Assembly (NCBI RefSeq): GCF_000250655.1
Contig: NC_016935.1
Coordinates: 3,428,001 to 3,492,000, forward strand
Length of the DNA: 64,000 nt
Direction of reading: 5' to 3'
DNA from: Paenibacillus mucilaginosus 3016
GTDB lineage: Bacteria; Bacillota; Bacilli; Paenibacillales; NBRC-103111
Under the pieces are notes generated by a model that was given only the letters and a program-made list of their open reading frames with translations, did not search any database and was not told the origin of the DNA. Below, piece after piece: positions 16,187 through 24,813 of the stretch. The number at the start of each line of letters is the position of its first letter. Position 1 is the stretch's first letter. A program made the position numbers and the translations under genes.

Positions 16187-17431
16187 ATGTCAGAAGAAAT
16201 TAAAGACCAGGAAGTTCAAGAAGTGCAGGGTGCCGAGGTATCCCAGGAAGAGTCCATGGCGGACGTAACCTTCATCAAGAAGGGCGACATCGTCAAAGGG
16301 AAAGTCATCAAGGTGGATGCGGACCAGGCGTTTGTTGACGTAGGTTACAAATATGACGGCGTTGTTCCTGTGAAGGAGCTTTCCTCCGTGCAAGTGGACG
16401 ATGCTTCCCAGAACGTGGAGATCGGCCAAGAAATCGAGCTCAAGGTCCTCACGATCGACGATCACAGAGAGAAGCTCGTTCTCTCCAAGCGTGCCGTTGA
16501 CGGCGAGAAGTCTTGGGACAAGCTCGCTGCCGACATGGAGAACAAAACGATCCTCGAAGCGAAGGTTGCCGAAGTGGTTAAGGGCGGTCTCGTTGTTGAC
16601 GTAGGCCTGCGCGGTTTCGTTCCGGCTTCGATGGTTGAGCGTACATTCGTTGAAGATTTCAGCGATTACAAAGGCCGCACACTTCGTCTTCGCGTGAAAG
16701 AAATGGACCGCGAAAAGAACAAGGTCATCCTTTCCCAGAAGGATGTTCTCGACGAGGAGTTCGAAGGCAAGAAGAAGGAAGTACTCGCGAAGCTGTCCGT
16801 CGGCCAGGTGCTCGATGGTACGGTTCAGCGTCTGACCCAGTTCGGCGCATTCGTGGATATCGGCGGCGTGGACGGCCTCGTGCACATCTCCGAGATGGCA
16901 TGGCACCATGTTGAGAAGCCGTCCGAAGTCGTGAAAGAAGGCGACAAGGTACAGGTGCAGGTGCTGAAGGTAGATCCGGAGAACGAGCGCATCTCCCTGT
17001 CCATCAAGGCTACCCAGCCGGGTCCTTGGCAGCAGGTGGCGGGCCGCATCAACACCGGTGACATCGTAACCGGTACAGTGAAGCGTCTTGTGCAGTTCGG
17101 TGCCTTCATCGAAGTGGCTCCTGGCGTAGAAGGTCTGGTACATATCTCCCAGATCGCTCACCGTCACGTAGCAACTCCGCAGGAAGTGCTCAAAGAAGGG
17201 GAAGAAGTCAAGGTGAAAGTGCTTGACATGAACCCGGACGAGAAGCGTATCTCCCTCTCCATTAAGGAAACGGAAGAAGCTCCAGCCCGCGAACCAAGAC
17301 AAGAGCGCGAGCGCGGTGACCGTGAGAGAGCTCCAAGAAGAGAGAGAGAATCCGTCTCCCACGAAGAGCTGTCTTCCCTGAACCTGACCCTCGGCGAGCG
17401 CTTCGGCGACAAGCTGAGCAAGTTCAAGTAA
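16187..17431 (+). CDS. rpsA: S1-domain RNA-binding protein (30S ribosomal protein S1 homologue, YpfD)
   Basis: A 414-aa protein with four S1 repeats: starting near residues 23 (GDIVKGKVIKVD), 110, 193 (GQVLDGTVQRL) and 278 (GDIVTGTVKRL), each with the GxFV and GLVHxS pattern in the last two. A charged tail of alternating Arg and Glu (about residues 370-392) follows. Firmicute S1 homologues have four rather than the six repeats of proteobacterial S1, so this length is normal. AAGGAGG before ATG 16187 decides the start. Follows plsC as in B. subtilis. A role in translation is presumed, but in Bacillus it is not essential. Confidence 0.92.
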   Translation: MSEEIKDQEVQEVQGAEVSQEESMADVTFIKKGDIVKGKVIKVDADQAFVDVGYKYDGVVPVKELSSVQVDDASQNVEIGQEIELKVLTIDDHREKLVLSKRAVDGEKSWDKLAADMENKTILEAKVAEVVKGGLVVDVGLRGFVPASMVERTFVEDFSDYKGRTLRLRVKEMDREKNKVILSQKDVLDEEFEGKKKEVLAKLSVGQVLDGTVQRLTQFGAFVDIGGVDGLVHISEMAWHHVEKPSEVVKEGDKVQVQVLKVDPENERISLSIKATQPGPWQQVAGRINTGDIVTGTVKRLVQFGAFIEVAPGVEGLVHISQIAHRHVATPQEVLKEGEEVKVKVLDMNPDEKRISLSIKETEEAPAREPRQERERGDRERAPRRERESVSHEELSSLNLTLGERFGDKLSKFK

Positions 17432-17486
17432 GATGGCCGCCCGGCTTAGGCCGGCTGTCCAAGTATAACGAAAAGAGGAACCCAGG

Positions 17487-18563
17487 GTGCGCATACCAAG
17501 GAAAATGGAGCATGTCCATCATGCTCTGCAGCAGGGCATCAGCGGAGCGCAGGGCTTCCGCGATATCCGGCTGCTCCCCAATTGTCTTCCCGGGATCTCC
17601 TCCGATCGCATATCGTTAGTTACCGGAATCGGCGAACTCACTTTGAGCTCGCCGATTCTTATTAATGCGATGACCGGAGGAGCCCGCGAGACGGAGGAAA
17701 TTAACCGGGAGCTGGCGGCAGCGGCCCGTGAGACGGGGCTGGCCATGGCGGTCGGTTCACAGATGTCCGCCTTGAAGAATCCCGAAGTGGCTTCATCTTA
17801 CCGCATTGTGCGGCAGGTGAATCCAGAAGGGATCATCTTCGGCAACCTGGGCAGCGAAGCGACACTGGACCAGGCGAAGCGTGCTGTGGAGATGCTGCGG
17901 GCAGATGCGCTGCAGATTCACCTGAATGTCATGCAGGAGCTCATCATGCCGGAGGGGGACCGTGATTTTACCGGCATGCTCGAGCGGATACATACGATTG
18001 TGGAAGGCGTCGGCGTCCCCGTCATCGTCAAGGAAGTAGGCTTCGGCATGGTGCGGGAGAGTGCGGAGCGGCTTCTGCAGACCGGTGCTGCGGCAATCGA
18101 TGTCGGCGGAGCAGGCGGCACGAACTTCGCAGCGATCGAGAACGCCAGGAGAGCGAGGCCGATGGAGTGGCTGAACGACTGGGGCTGTCCTACCGCCATC
18201 GCCCTGCTTGAGGTGTTGGAAGCGCGGCCAGGTACGGAGGGACGGAGTACGCCGGTTATCGCGACAGGCGGCATCACCGGTGCGCTCGATGCGGCCAAAG
18301 CGCTGGTCCTTGGCGCGTCGGCTGTCGGTATGGCCGGGGCGATGCTGCGGGTACAGCGCGAAGAAGGAACGGAGGCGCTGATCGGCTTCATCGAATCGCT
18401 CCATGCGGAACTGCGGCTGGTGATGACGGCCTTGGGCGCATCCACCGTCGAAGAGCTTCACCTCATGCCGGCCGTTATTACCGGCGATACGGCGCAGTGG
18501 TGCAGCGCAAGAAGCATCGATATCCGCAAATTTGCGGGGCGCAGCGGCTTTGCCGCACGGTGA
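17487..18563 (+). CDS. fni: Type 2 isopentenyl-diphosphate delta-isomerase
   Basis: A 358-aa FMN enzyme that interconverts IPP and DMAPP. It starts RIPRKMEHVHHAL, the conserved substrate-binding beginning of Fni. Further on are NAMTGGA, AVGSQMSAL, IHLNVMQE, VIVKEVGFGM and DVGGAGGTNF, which form the FMN and metal sites of the TIM barrel. The start is GTG, with AGAGGAA upstream. Its products feed the heptaprenyl diphosphate synthase encoded at 30-34 kb. Confidence 0.95.
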   Translation: MRIPRKMEHVHHALQQGISGAQGFRDIRLLPNCLPGISSDRISLVTGIGELTLSSPILINAMTGGARETEEINRELAAAARETGLAMAVGSQMSALKNPEVASSYRIVRQVNPEGIIFGNLGSEATLDQAKRAVEMLRADALQIHLNVMQELIMPEGDRDFTGMLERIHTIVEGVGVPVIVKEVGFGMVRESAERLLQTGAAAIDVGGAGGTNFAAIENARRARPMEWLNDWGCPTAIALLEVLEARPGTEGRSTPVIATGGITGALDAAKALVLGASAVGMAGAMLRVQREEGTEALIGFIESLHAELRLVMTALGASTVEELHLMPAVITGDTAQWCSARSIDIRKFAGRSGFAAR

Positions 18564-18664
18564 CTAAAACTAAATATGGAAAGCCATACTACGGAAGTGA
18601 GATCACGGCTGCCTATCCTGAATACGGATAGGGAGTCGAAGCTTGTTTCTGCGGGTGAGAGCGA

Positions 18665-19290
18665 ATGAATCCAGGGTATTTGTCCTTATTGCTGATCGTC
18701 GTATCGCTGATTCTGATCGCCAGCGGCTGGAAGGATGTTCTAATAAGAGGTATTACTCGTATGAGTCTACTCTTTTTTTTATGGGCTGGCTGATCGGTAC
18801 GGCCTGGTCCTTCCCGGCCGGAGAACAGGCGGTGAACGGCGTAATGCTGGTGCTGACCGCCCTGGCTGCTGCTGTGCTTGTACGTTCCCCCGGCGTTCTG
18901 CTGCGGCTGCATCTGCTGTCTGTGGGGATGCTGCTGGCGTCCGTGCATTTTTTTCTCCGGGAAACGCTGCCCCTGGCTCCGATGCTGGTGGTGGTGACCC
19001 CCGAGTGCACGTCGGCGCTCCTGGTCGGGCTGATCGGCGCCGTGCTGCTCCGCTCGCCCGCCGCACAGATCGGCTCGGTGACTCTCGGTCTGCTGATGGG
19101 GGAGGCGATGAGCTTCTACGCCCACAAGGAAGCATGGGCGGGAGTGATCGGCGGGCCCGCCTTTCAGGACGGGTGGTGGCTGACGGTGTATGCGGTGAGG
19201 GGATGCTCCATGGTGGTGGTCACCCTCCACCGCTCGGTGCGTTCGGCCCTCCGGTTCCTCTGGAGCAGTCTCCGGGGGGACAAGGAGTAA
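18665..19290 (+). pseudogene. YphA-like membrane protein gene with apparent frameshift in a T8 tract
   Basis: Two overlapping reading frames make one protein of about 209 aa. The first frame (ATG 18665) reads MNPGYLSLLLIVV and is open to a TGA at 18791. The second continues from MGWLIGTAW at 18781 through several hydrophobic segments to 19290. They meet at eight T (18773-18780); nine T would restore one frame. The product is an integral membrane protein at the place of yphA, upstream of the YIEGIA gene. The break is either a sequencing error, a real mutation, or a slippery tract that makes a full-length product by slippage. Family assignment rests mainly on position and N-terminal resemblance. 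Confidence 0.7.
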
Positions 19291-19315
19291 GGCCCAAGAA
19301 CAGAGGAGGTTCGTC

Positions 19316-20230
19316 ATGTGGCTGTGGATCGTAGAGCAGAAGTATAATGTTGGCATCATCCTCGGGATCCTGTTCGGCGTTGCGTCCCGCATTGCGATGC
19401 TTCGCACCGATTACCGGCAGTATCCGACCTACCCCCACGGCAAGATTATACACCTGTCGCTCGGTGTGATCGCGGCCGGTCTCGGCTCTGTGGCGGTACC
19501 CGCGCTGCTCGACAAGAATTACACGGCGATGACCTTCCTCGCCATGGCGGCCCAGCAGTTCCGCGACGTACGCAACATGGAGCGCCAGACGCTGAGCAAG
19601 ATCGACTCTCTGGAGCTGGTTCCGCGGGGGGCCACTTATATCGAAGGCATCGCCATGGTGTTCGAAGGGCGCAACTACCTGGTGATCTTCACTTCCTTCG
19701 TCACCGCCTTCTTCGCGATTCTGTTCGCCTGGTACTGGGGGATTGCGGCGGGACTGATCGCCATGCTGATCACCTTCTATTTCAAGTCGGGCAAAAGCAT
19801 TTCCCACATTGCCGACATTCGGGTGGCGCAGGTGAGGCTGGACGGACCGAATCTCTTCGTGGATGATATCTATATCATGAATGTGGGCCTGAGCGATACG
19901 CAGCGGGTGATCCGGGAACAGGCGATCGGGCTGATCCTGACCCCTAAGAATCCGAACGGACGAATCACGCTGGCGAACCTCGGTCAGCGGCAGGCTCTGC
20001 TTCATGATGTGTCGACGATCATGGGGGTGTTCCGGGACGACGGCGAGCCTTCGCTTGTTCCGCAGGCCAAGCTGGATATGAAGGACGGCCGGCTGGCGGT
20101 GCTGCTGCTCCCGCAGGAGAAGGACGCCGAGAAGGCCCGCGCGGTAGCTCTGCGATCCCCGATTCTCGAGAGCGCGGTGCGCATGCCGACGGAAGCGGAA
20201 GTGCCGGCCGGCGGAAAGGCGGGTGCATAG
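19316..20230 (+). CDS. YIEGIA-family membrane protein
   Basis: A 304-aa protein named for its signature, here at residues 108-113 (TYIEGIAMVF). It has several hydrophobic segments in the first half (about 12-28, 46-64, 120-152) and a soluble C-terminal half. It is found in spore formers; its biochemical role is not established. GAGGAGG precedes ATG 19316. The next gene starts one base after the stop and encodes a small protein typical of this pair. Confidence 0.85.
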   Translation: MWLWIVEQKYNVGIILGILFGVASRIAMLRTDYRQYPTYPHGKIIHLSLGVIAAGLGSVAVPALLDKNYTAMTFLAMAAQQFRDVRNMERQTLSKIDSLELVPRGATYIEGIAMVFEGRNYLVIFTSFVTAFFAILFAWYWGIAAGLIAMLITFYFKSGKSISHIADIRVAQVRLDGPNLFVDDIYIMNVGLSDTQRVIREQAIGLILTPKNPNGRITLANLGQRQALLHDVSTIMGVFRDDGEPSLVPQAKLDMKDGRLAVLLLPQEKDAEKARAVALRSPILESAVRMPTEAEVPAGGKAGA

Positions 20231-20231
20231 C

Positions 20232-20411
20232 ATGGGCAAGATTCTTGCGGTGATTACGATGGATAAGAGCAAGGTGGCCGGCGGGGCGCCGATCTTCGTG
20301 ACGGCCAGTCCGGAAGAGCAGCAGCAGGTCGCCTTCAAGCTGGAGAAGATCATGGATGCCTCCGCCCATGACCTGCAGAACGGGACGCTGATTATCGTGA
20401 AGCACGGGTAA
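20232..20411 (+). CDS. Small partner protein of the YIEGIA-family protein
   Basis: A 59-aa soluble protein (MGKILAVITMDKSK...) starting one base after the YIEGIA gene. No membrane segment or cysteine. Such a short protein regularly follows YIEGIA genes and is thought to cap or complete that complex; this is from general knowledge of the pair, not from a motif I can point to. Translational coupling is likely. Confidence 0.75.
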   Translation: MGKILAVITMDKSKVAGGAPIFVTASPEEQQQVAFKLEKIMDASAHDLQNGTLIIVKHG

Positions 20412-20481
20412 GTGCCTTCCGTCGCAGGGCGGCTCCCGCGCTTCACGGCGCTGCGGATGGGGGAGAAGAAGCGCCTTCTCG

Positions 20482-20510
20482 TTTACTTGCTCCATAAATT
20501 TTGGTATAAT
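20482..20510 (+). promoter_or_regulatory. Putative sigma-A promoter upstream of der
   Basis: TTTACT (20482-20487), a 17-base spacer and TATAAT (20505-20510) with an extended -10 (TGGTATAAT). Transcription would start near 20517, about 227 bases before the der start. Confidence 0.65.
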
Positions 20511-20516
20511 GGCGTA

Positions 20517-20680
20517 GCCTGAGCGGGCCTGGCGAATTGTGGAACCGCCAAAGACCGCCGGAACAGCAGTGCAGAACGTTACCCCTGTGAAGCGGTGACG
20601 CAGATCACCCGAGTACCTGGTTCCGTCCGTTTTGCTCCTCATGAGCTCGTCCGCGGATGCGGCAGGTACTTTATTTTTTG
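20517..20680 (+). ncRNA. Candidate structured leader or small RNA upstream of der
   Basis: Between the promoter and der lies a structured stretch without coding potential that ends in an intrinsic terminator. The terminator is GTACCTG (20613-20619) with CCG..CCG pairing CGG..CGG and CAGGTAC (20663-20669), then TTTATTTTTT. An upstream GGAACC (about 20540) can pair with GGTTCC (20619-20624), which overlaps the terminator 5' arm, so two exclusive folds are possible. GCGGTGA and TCACC make a further small hairpin. I do not recognise a known riboswitch class. Confidence 0.5.
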
Positions 20681-20743
20681 CAGGGAAGACTTGTCTCCCG
20701 TCTTGGGGGTCGTAAGCAGCAGAGAGAGAAAGGAATGAAGCGC

Positions 20744-22066
20744 ATGGCAAGGCCTGTTATTGCGATTGTCGGCCGCCCGAATGTGGGCAAATCCACGATA
20801 TTCAACCGGATTATCGGAGATAAGCTGGCGATTGTAGAAGATAAACCCGGAGTGACCCGGGACCGGTTGTACGGACGGGGCGAATGGCTCGACCAGGAGT
20901 TCAGCATCATTGATACGGGCGGGATCGAGATCGAAGGGGAGGACCATATTCTCCGCTCGGTGCGCGTGCAGGCGGAGCTGGCCATTGAAGAAGCGGACGT
21001 CATCATCTTCATGGTGGATGCCAAAGCCGGCGTAACCCCGGCCGACAGCGAAGTCGCCCAGATTCTGTTCCGTTCGCAGAAGCCCGTCGTCGTGGCCGTC
21101 AACAAAGTGGATAACCTGCAGCGGGCGGACGACATCTATGAGTTCTACTCCATGGGCTTCGGCGAGATCGTCGGCATCTCGGGAGCGCACGGCACGGGCA
21201 TCGGCGACCTGCTGGAAGAAGTCGTGAAGCACTTCCCGGATACAGTCGACGAGGAGTACGGCGAGGATGTCATCCGCGTGGCGCTGATCGGGCGGCCGAA
21301 CGTAGGCAAATCGTCGCTTGTGAACGCCATTCTCGGCGAAGAGCGCGTCATTGTCAGCGACATGGCCGGAACGACGCGCGACGCCATCGATACGCCGTTC
21401 GAGAAGGACGGGCAAAAGTACGTCATCATCGACACCGCGGGGATGCGCAAGCGCGGCAAGGTGTACGAGAACACGGAGAAGTACAGCGTGATGCGCGCCA
21501 TGAAGGCGATCGAACGCGCGGACGTCGTTCTTGTGGTCATCGACGGGGAAGTCGGCATCATCGAACAGGATAAGCACGTGGCGGGCTATGCCCACGAAGC
21601 GGGCAAGGCGGCGGTCTTCGTCGTGAACAAATGGGATGTCGTCGAGAAAGACGAGAAGACGATGCACCAGTTCGAACAAAAGATCCGCGACCACTTCCTC
21701 TTCATGACGTACGCGCCGGTCGTGTTCCTCTCGGCGAAGACGAAGCAGCGCCTGCACAAGCTGCTGCCGGTCGTCAACACGGTGTCGGAGGCTCACGCGA
21801 TGCGGATCCCGACCCACGTGCTCAACGATGTCGTGTCGGATGCGGTAGCGATCAACCCGCCGCCGACGGACAAGGGCCGCCGGATGCGGATCAACTACGC
21901 CACACAGGTCGCGGTGAAGCCTCCTACGATCATTTTCTTCGTCAACGATCCGGAGCTCATGCACTTCTCCTACCAGCGCTATCTGGACAACAAGATCCGG
22001 GCAGCCTTCGGGTTCGAGGGGACGCCGCTCCGTTTGTTCACGCGGCGCAAATCGGAAGAGGAATAG
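20744..22066 (+). CDS. der: GTPase Der (EngA)
   Basis: A 440-aa ribosome-assembly GTPase with two tandem G domains and a C-terminal KH-like domain. First domain: GRPNVGKST (G1) near residue 9, DTGG (G3) and NKVD (G4). Second domain: GRPNVGKSS near residue 182, DTAGM, and NKWD. It acts in 50S subunit maturation. AAAGGA nine bases upstream selects ATG 20744; the in-frame ATG at 20735 abuts that site. Preceded by a long structured leader and followed 12 bases later by plsY. Confidence 0.95.
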   Translation: MARPVIAIVGRPNVGKSTIFNRIIGDKLAIVEDKPGVTRDRLYGRGEWLDQEFSIIDTGGIEIEGEDHILRSVRVQAELAIEEADVIIFMVDAKAGVTPADSEVAQILFRSQKPVVVAVNKVDNLQRADDIYEFYSMGFGEIVGISGAHGTGIGDLLEEVVKHFPDTVDEEYGEDVIRVALIGRPNVGKSSLVNAILGEERVIVSDMAGTTRDAIDTPFEKDGQKYVIIDTAGMRKRGKVYENTEKYSVMRAMKAIERADVVLVVIDGEVGIIEQDKHVAGYAHEAGKAAVFVVNKWDVVEKDEKTMHQFEQKIRDHFLFMTYAPVVFLSAKTKQRLHKLLPVVNTVSEAHAMRIPTHVLNDVVSDAVAINPPPTDKGRRMRINYATQVAVKPPTIIFFVNDPELMHFSYQRYLDNKIRAAFGFEGTPLRLFTRRKSEEE

Positions 22067-22078
22067 GGGCGAAGGAAC

Positions 22079-22678
22079 GTGACAAGCTGGTTGTCGCTGC
22101 TGATCGGGTACTTGCTCGGCTCGATCAGCTTCAGCTTCTTGGCGGGCAAGCTGCTCAAAGGAATCGATATCCGCCAGCATGGAAGCGGGAATGCGGGGGC
22201 GACGAATACACTGCGTGTGCTCGGCAAGGGGCCGGGCATCGCCGTACTCCTGCTCGACGTGCTGAAGGGGATTGCCGCCGTCTGGATCGGAAATGCGCTC
22301 AGCGGCGGTGACACCCTCATCATGGTGCTCTCCGGCGTGTCCGTCATCATCGGGCACAATTGGCCGGTATTTTTCGGATTCAAGGGAGGCAAAGGGATCG
22401 CCACGACGATCGGTGTCATGGCCACGCTGGCTTTTCTTCCGTCCCTGTTCGCCGGGCTTATCGCCATTGCGGCCATCGTCTTCACACGGTACGTGTCCCT
22501 CGGTTCCCTGCTGTTTACCGCACTGCTTCCGCTCTTTATCTGGGGAATGGACCGTTCCGTTGAAGTACTTGTGCTCAGCCTGCTGCTGTTCGTCTTCGCG
22601 TGGGTGAAGCACCGGACCAATATCGTGAAGCTCCTGCAGGGCAAGGAGAACAAGCTTGGATCCAAGAAACCTTCCTAA
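22079..22678 (+). CDS. plsY: Acyl-phosphate:glycerol-3-phosphate acyltransferase PlsY
   Basis: A 199-aa polytopic membrane enzyme that transfers the acyl group of acyl-phosphate to glycerol-3-phosphate, the first step of phosphatidic acid synthesis. Conserved motifs: GSISF near residue 14, HGSGNAGATN near residue 37, and FKGGKGIAT near residue 100. The start is GTG, with GAAGGAA upstream. It is followed by gpsA, which makes its substrate glycerol-3-phosphate. Confidence 0.94.
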   Translation: MTSWLSLLIGYLLGSISFSFLAGKLLKGIDIRQHGSGNAGATNTLRVLGKGPGIAVLLLDVLKGIAAVWIGNALSGGDTLIMVLSGVSVIIGHNWPVFFGFKGGKGIATTIGVMATLAFLPSLFAGLIAIAAIVFTRYVSLGSLLFTALLPLFIWGMDRSVEVLVLSLLLFVFAWVKHRTNIVKLLQGKENKLGSKKPS

Positions 22679-22702
22679 CTTACTTACATAGGGGGCCCGA
22701 AC

Positions 22703-23749
22703 ATGTCCAATTCCACGAAAGTCGCCGTGCTCGTGGCCGGCAGCTGGGGGACGGCAATTGCCTCCGTTCTCGCGGCCAACGGTCATGAGGTGCTGCTCTG
22801 GTCCCGCAGCGAAGATCAAGTCAGAGAGATCAACACGGAGCGGCGCAACCGCCGCTTCCTCGGGGAGGCGGTGCTCTCCGAGCAGATCCGTGCCACCACT
22901 TCGATGCAGGAAGCGGCGGAGGGGGCCAAGGCCGTATTCATCGTTGCGCCTTCCTCGGCGATGCGTGAGATCGCTTCCCAGCTTCGGCCCCATCTCGGTC
23001 CGGAGGCCATCCTGGTGCATGCGACCAAAGGCTTCGAGACCGGCACCCTGAAGCGGATGAGCGAGGTGCTGGCCGACGAGATGCAGGGGATGGACCCCGC
23101 ACGCATCGTCGTCCTCTCGGGGCCGAGCCATGCCGAAGAGGTTATCCAGCAGTGTCCGACGACCGTCGTAGTCGCTTCGCAGGACAAGGAAGCGGCCGAG
23201 GCGGCCCAGGCGCTGCTCATCAACCCGTACTTCCGCGTGTACACCACGCCGGATGTGGTGGGTATCGAAGTCGGCGGCGCCCTCAAGAATATCATCGCCC
23301 TCGGCGCCGGGCTGTCCGACGGGCTTGGCTTCGGCGATAATGCCAAGGCGGCGCTGATGACCCGCGGGCTCGCGGAGATCGCAAGACTTGGCGTGGCGAT
23401 GGGCGCCAATCCGCTGAGCTTCGCCGGTCTGGCCGGGGTGGGCGACCTTATCGTCACCTGCACAAGTAAGCACAGCCGCAACTGGCGGGCCGGTTCGATG
23501 CTGGCCCAGGGGCTGTCGCTCAGCGAGGTGCTCAGCCGGATGGGGATGGTCGTCGAAGGCGTCAAGACGACCCAGGCGGCGCACAAGCTCTCCCGCCAGT
23601 ACGGCATCGAGATGCCGATCACCGATGAGCTGTACCTGCTCCTCTTCGAGGGGAAAGAACCGCGCTCCGCGGTCGAGGACCTGATGGGCCGCGATCCGAC
23701 GCACGAGTCGGTCCAGGTGGCCGAATCCACCCGCACCGGTTGGAACTAA
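22703..23749 (+). CDS. gpsA: NAD(P)H-dependent glycerol-3-phosphate dehydrogenase
   Basis: A 348-aa enzyme reducing dihydroxyacetone phosphate to glycerol-3-phosphate for phospholipid synthesis. Features: Rossmann segment VAGSWGTA (residues 11-18), LSGPSHAEEV, the catalytic lysine in GGALKNIIAL, and the substrate-site TRGLAEI and GVGDLIVTCTS. The Rossmann fingerprint normally reads GAGSWG; here the first Gly is Val (codon GTG at 22733), which is unusual. A good site (GGGGGCCC region) lies before ATG 22703. In line with plsY. Confidence 0.94.
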   Translation: MSNSTKVAVLVAGSWGTAIASVLAANGHEVLLWSRSEDQVREINTERRNRRFLGEAVLSEQIRATTSMQEAAEGAKAVFIVAPSSAMREIASQLRPHLGPEAILVHATKGFETGTLKRMSEVLADEMQGMDPARIVVLSGPSHAEEVIQQCPTTVVVASQDKEAAEAAQALLINPYFRVYTTPDVVGIEVGGALKNIIALGAGLSDGLGFGDNAKAALMTRGLAEIARLGVAMGANPLSFAGLAGVGDLIVTCTSKHSRNWRAGSMLAQGLSLSEVLSRMGMVVEGVKTTQAAHKLSRQYGIEMPITDELYLLLFEGKEPRSAVEDLMGRDPTHESVQVAESTRTGWN

Positions 23750-23861
23750 GCGGGCTCGCGCCTACACGCCGCGGCATCTTCCCACATATACTGCTCTAGA
23801 CTTACCGCAGCGGCCGCCATCCGGCGATCCAGCATGAAGGTCCGGGGAGGAATGAGGGAAG

Positions 23862-24146
23862 ATGTCAGGCAATAACAAGAACATGCCCAAGGACGTCCTG
23901 AACGTCGTGAAGAAGAAGACCGGCAAGAACGTTTCCGAGAAGGATATCTATAAACTGGCCAGCGGCGTGAAGCCGACGACGGTGCAGAGCGATGCCCAGC
24001 TCAAGCAGCTGATCAAGCAGGTGGCCGGTCTGGTGAACGTTCCAGTATCGGAGCAGACGATGAACGAGCTGATTCAGGCGATCAAGACGAGCAAGATGAA
24101 TACGAACAACATGGAACAGCTCATGAAGATGATCATGAAGAAGTAA
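23862..24146 (+). CDS. Stage VI sporulation protein F-like
   Basis: A 94-aa basic protein, MSGNNKNMPKDVLNVVKKKTGKNVSEKDIYKLASG in several pieces, matching the SpoVIF family of small sporulation proteins needed in B. subtilis for coat assembly and spore resistance late in the mother cell. No signal or membrane segment; the C-terminus is rich in Met and Lys (MEQLMKMIMKK). GGGGAGG is present upstream. It lies between gpsA and spoIVA, a sporulation-rich neighbourhood. Confidence 0.82.
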   Translation: MSGNNKNMPKDVLNVVKKKTGKNVSEKDIYKLASGVKPTTVQSDAQLKQLIKQVAGLVNVPVSEQTMNELIQAIKTSKMNTNNMEQLMKMIMKK

Positions 24147-24256
24147 CGGCTTGACAATTCCGTGGCATAAGCGGCCGGAAGGCGCGCTTGTGCTTTTTTT
24201 GTGTATATGATGGAATAAGGTTGTTTCGAATCAGAAAAACAGGGGTTGGTTTTCTC

Positions 24257-24436
24257 ATGTCACCGCTTGACAAAATGTGGGCATCGTTCATCGCGATCGG
24301 CCTGATGGTGGCCGCGTCGCTGCTGATTTCCTTTGCGAGAACCCGGACGAAGGGAGCGGTCCGTTTCCTTCTCTCGCTGGTCGCCTTCCTGATGTTCATT
24401 CCGATTCTGCTCTATATGTTCGCATCACTGCTGTAA
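24257..24436 (+). CDS. Small membrane protein of the DUF2768/YphE type
   Basis: A 59-aa protein beginning MSPLDKMWASFIAIGLM with two transmembrane segments (about residues 8-26 and 36-57). Sequence style and position downstream of gpsA match B. subtilis YphE (DUF2768), found in spore formers. A GGGGTTGG stretch before ATG 24257 may be the ribosome site. Followed 17 bases later by a ferredoxin gene, so the two are likely co-transcribed. Function unknown. Confidence 0.75.
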   Translation: MSPLDKMWASFIAIGLMVAASLLISFARTRTKGAVRFLLSLVAFLMFIPILLYMFASLL

Positions 24437-24453
24437 GGAGAGAGCCAAGGGAT

Positions 24454-24747
24454 ATGATCACGCTAAAAGGAAGACAAGGATCGAAAACCGTGGAGCCCGA
24501 AACCGGGTTCACGATTGTGGATATGGCGCTGAAGCACGGGGTCGAATGGGGCTTCTCGTGCCTGCGGGGGACATGCTCCCGCTGCCGGTGCCAGGTGGTC
24601 GAAGGCGCGGAGCATCTCAGCGCACCGACGGACGAAGAGCTCGACAATCTGGGGGACGAAGAGATTGAAGAGGGCTTCCGCCTTGGCTGTCAGGCGACTG
24701 TCCGGAGTGCGGGAGCGGTAACCATCGTCCACAAACCGTATTTCTAG
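24454..24747 (+). CDS. [2Fe-2S] ferredoxin, first of two
   Basis: A 97-aa plant-type ferredoxin-fold protein. Cluster ligands: CLRGTCSRC (C-x4-C-x2-C, residues about 34-42) and a fourth Cys in RLGCQATV near residue 75. It carries single electrons in the cytoplasm; partner unknown. AGGAGAG before ATG 24454. The gene lies in a short cluster with a nucleotidyltransferase-like protein and a second, diverged ferredoxin. Confidence 0.85.
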   Translation: MITLKGRQGSKTVEPETGFTIVDMALKHGVEWGFSCLRGTCSRCRCQVVEGAEHLSAPTDEELDNLGDEEIEEGFRLGCQATVRSAGAVTIVHKPYF

Positions 24748-24813
24748 AGAACGCAACGAAGAAGTGCCGCAGCGGTACTTCGAGGAACTTCAAGAGTAAG
24801 GATGTAGAGCTGC

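Noticed and set aside
20545-20575. CCGGAACAGCAG in the der leader as part of an SRP RNA
   Set aside because: It lacks the symmetric internal loop and the full GGTCCGGAAGGAAGCAGC core.
20639-23704. A 1021-codon open frame on the minus strand opposite der-plsY-gpsA
   Set aside because: It mirrors three certain plus-strand genes. The sequence is His/Arg/Asp-rich with no domain, which is typical of the antisense of GC-rich genes.
24151-24201. TTGACA promoter and a weak hairpin before the DUF2768-like gene
   Set aside because: No -10 at a suitable distance, and the stem (AAGCG/CGCTT) is too short to call.
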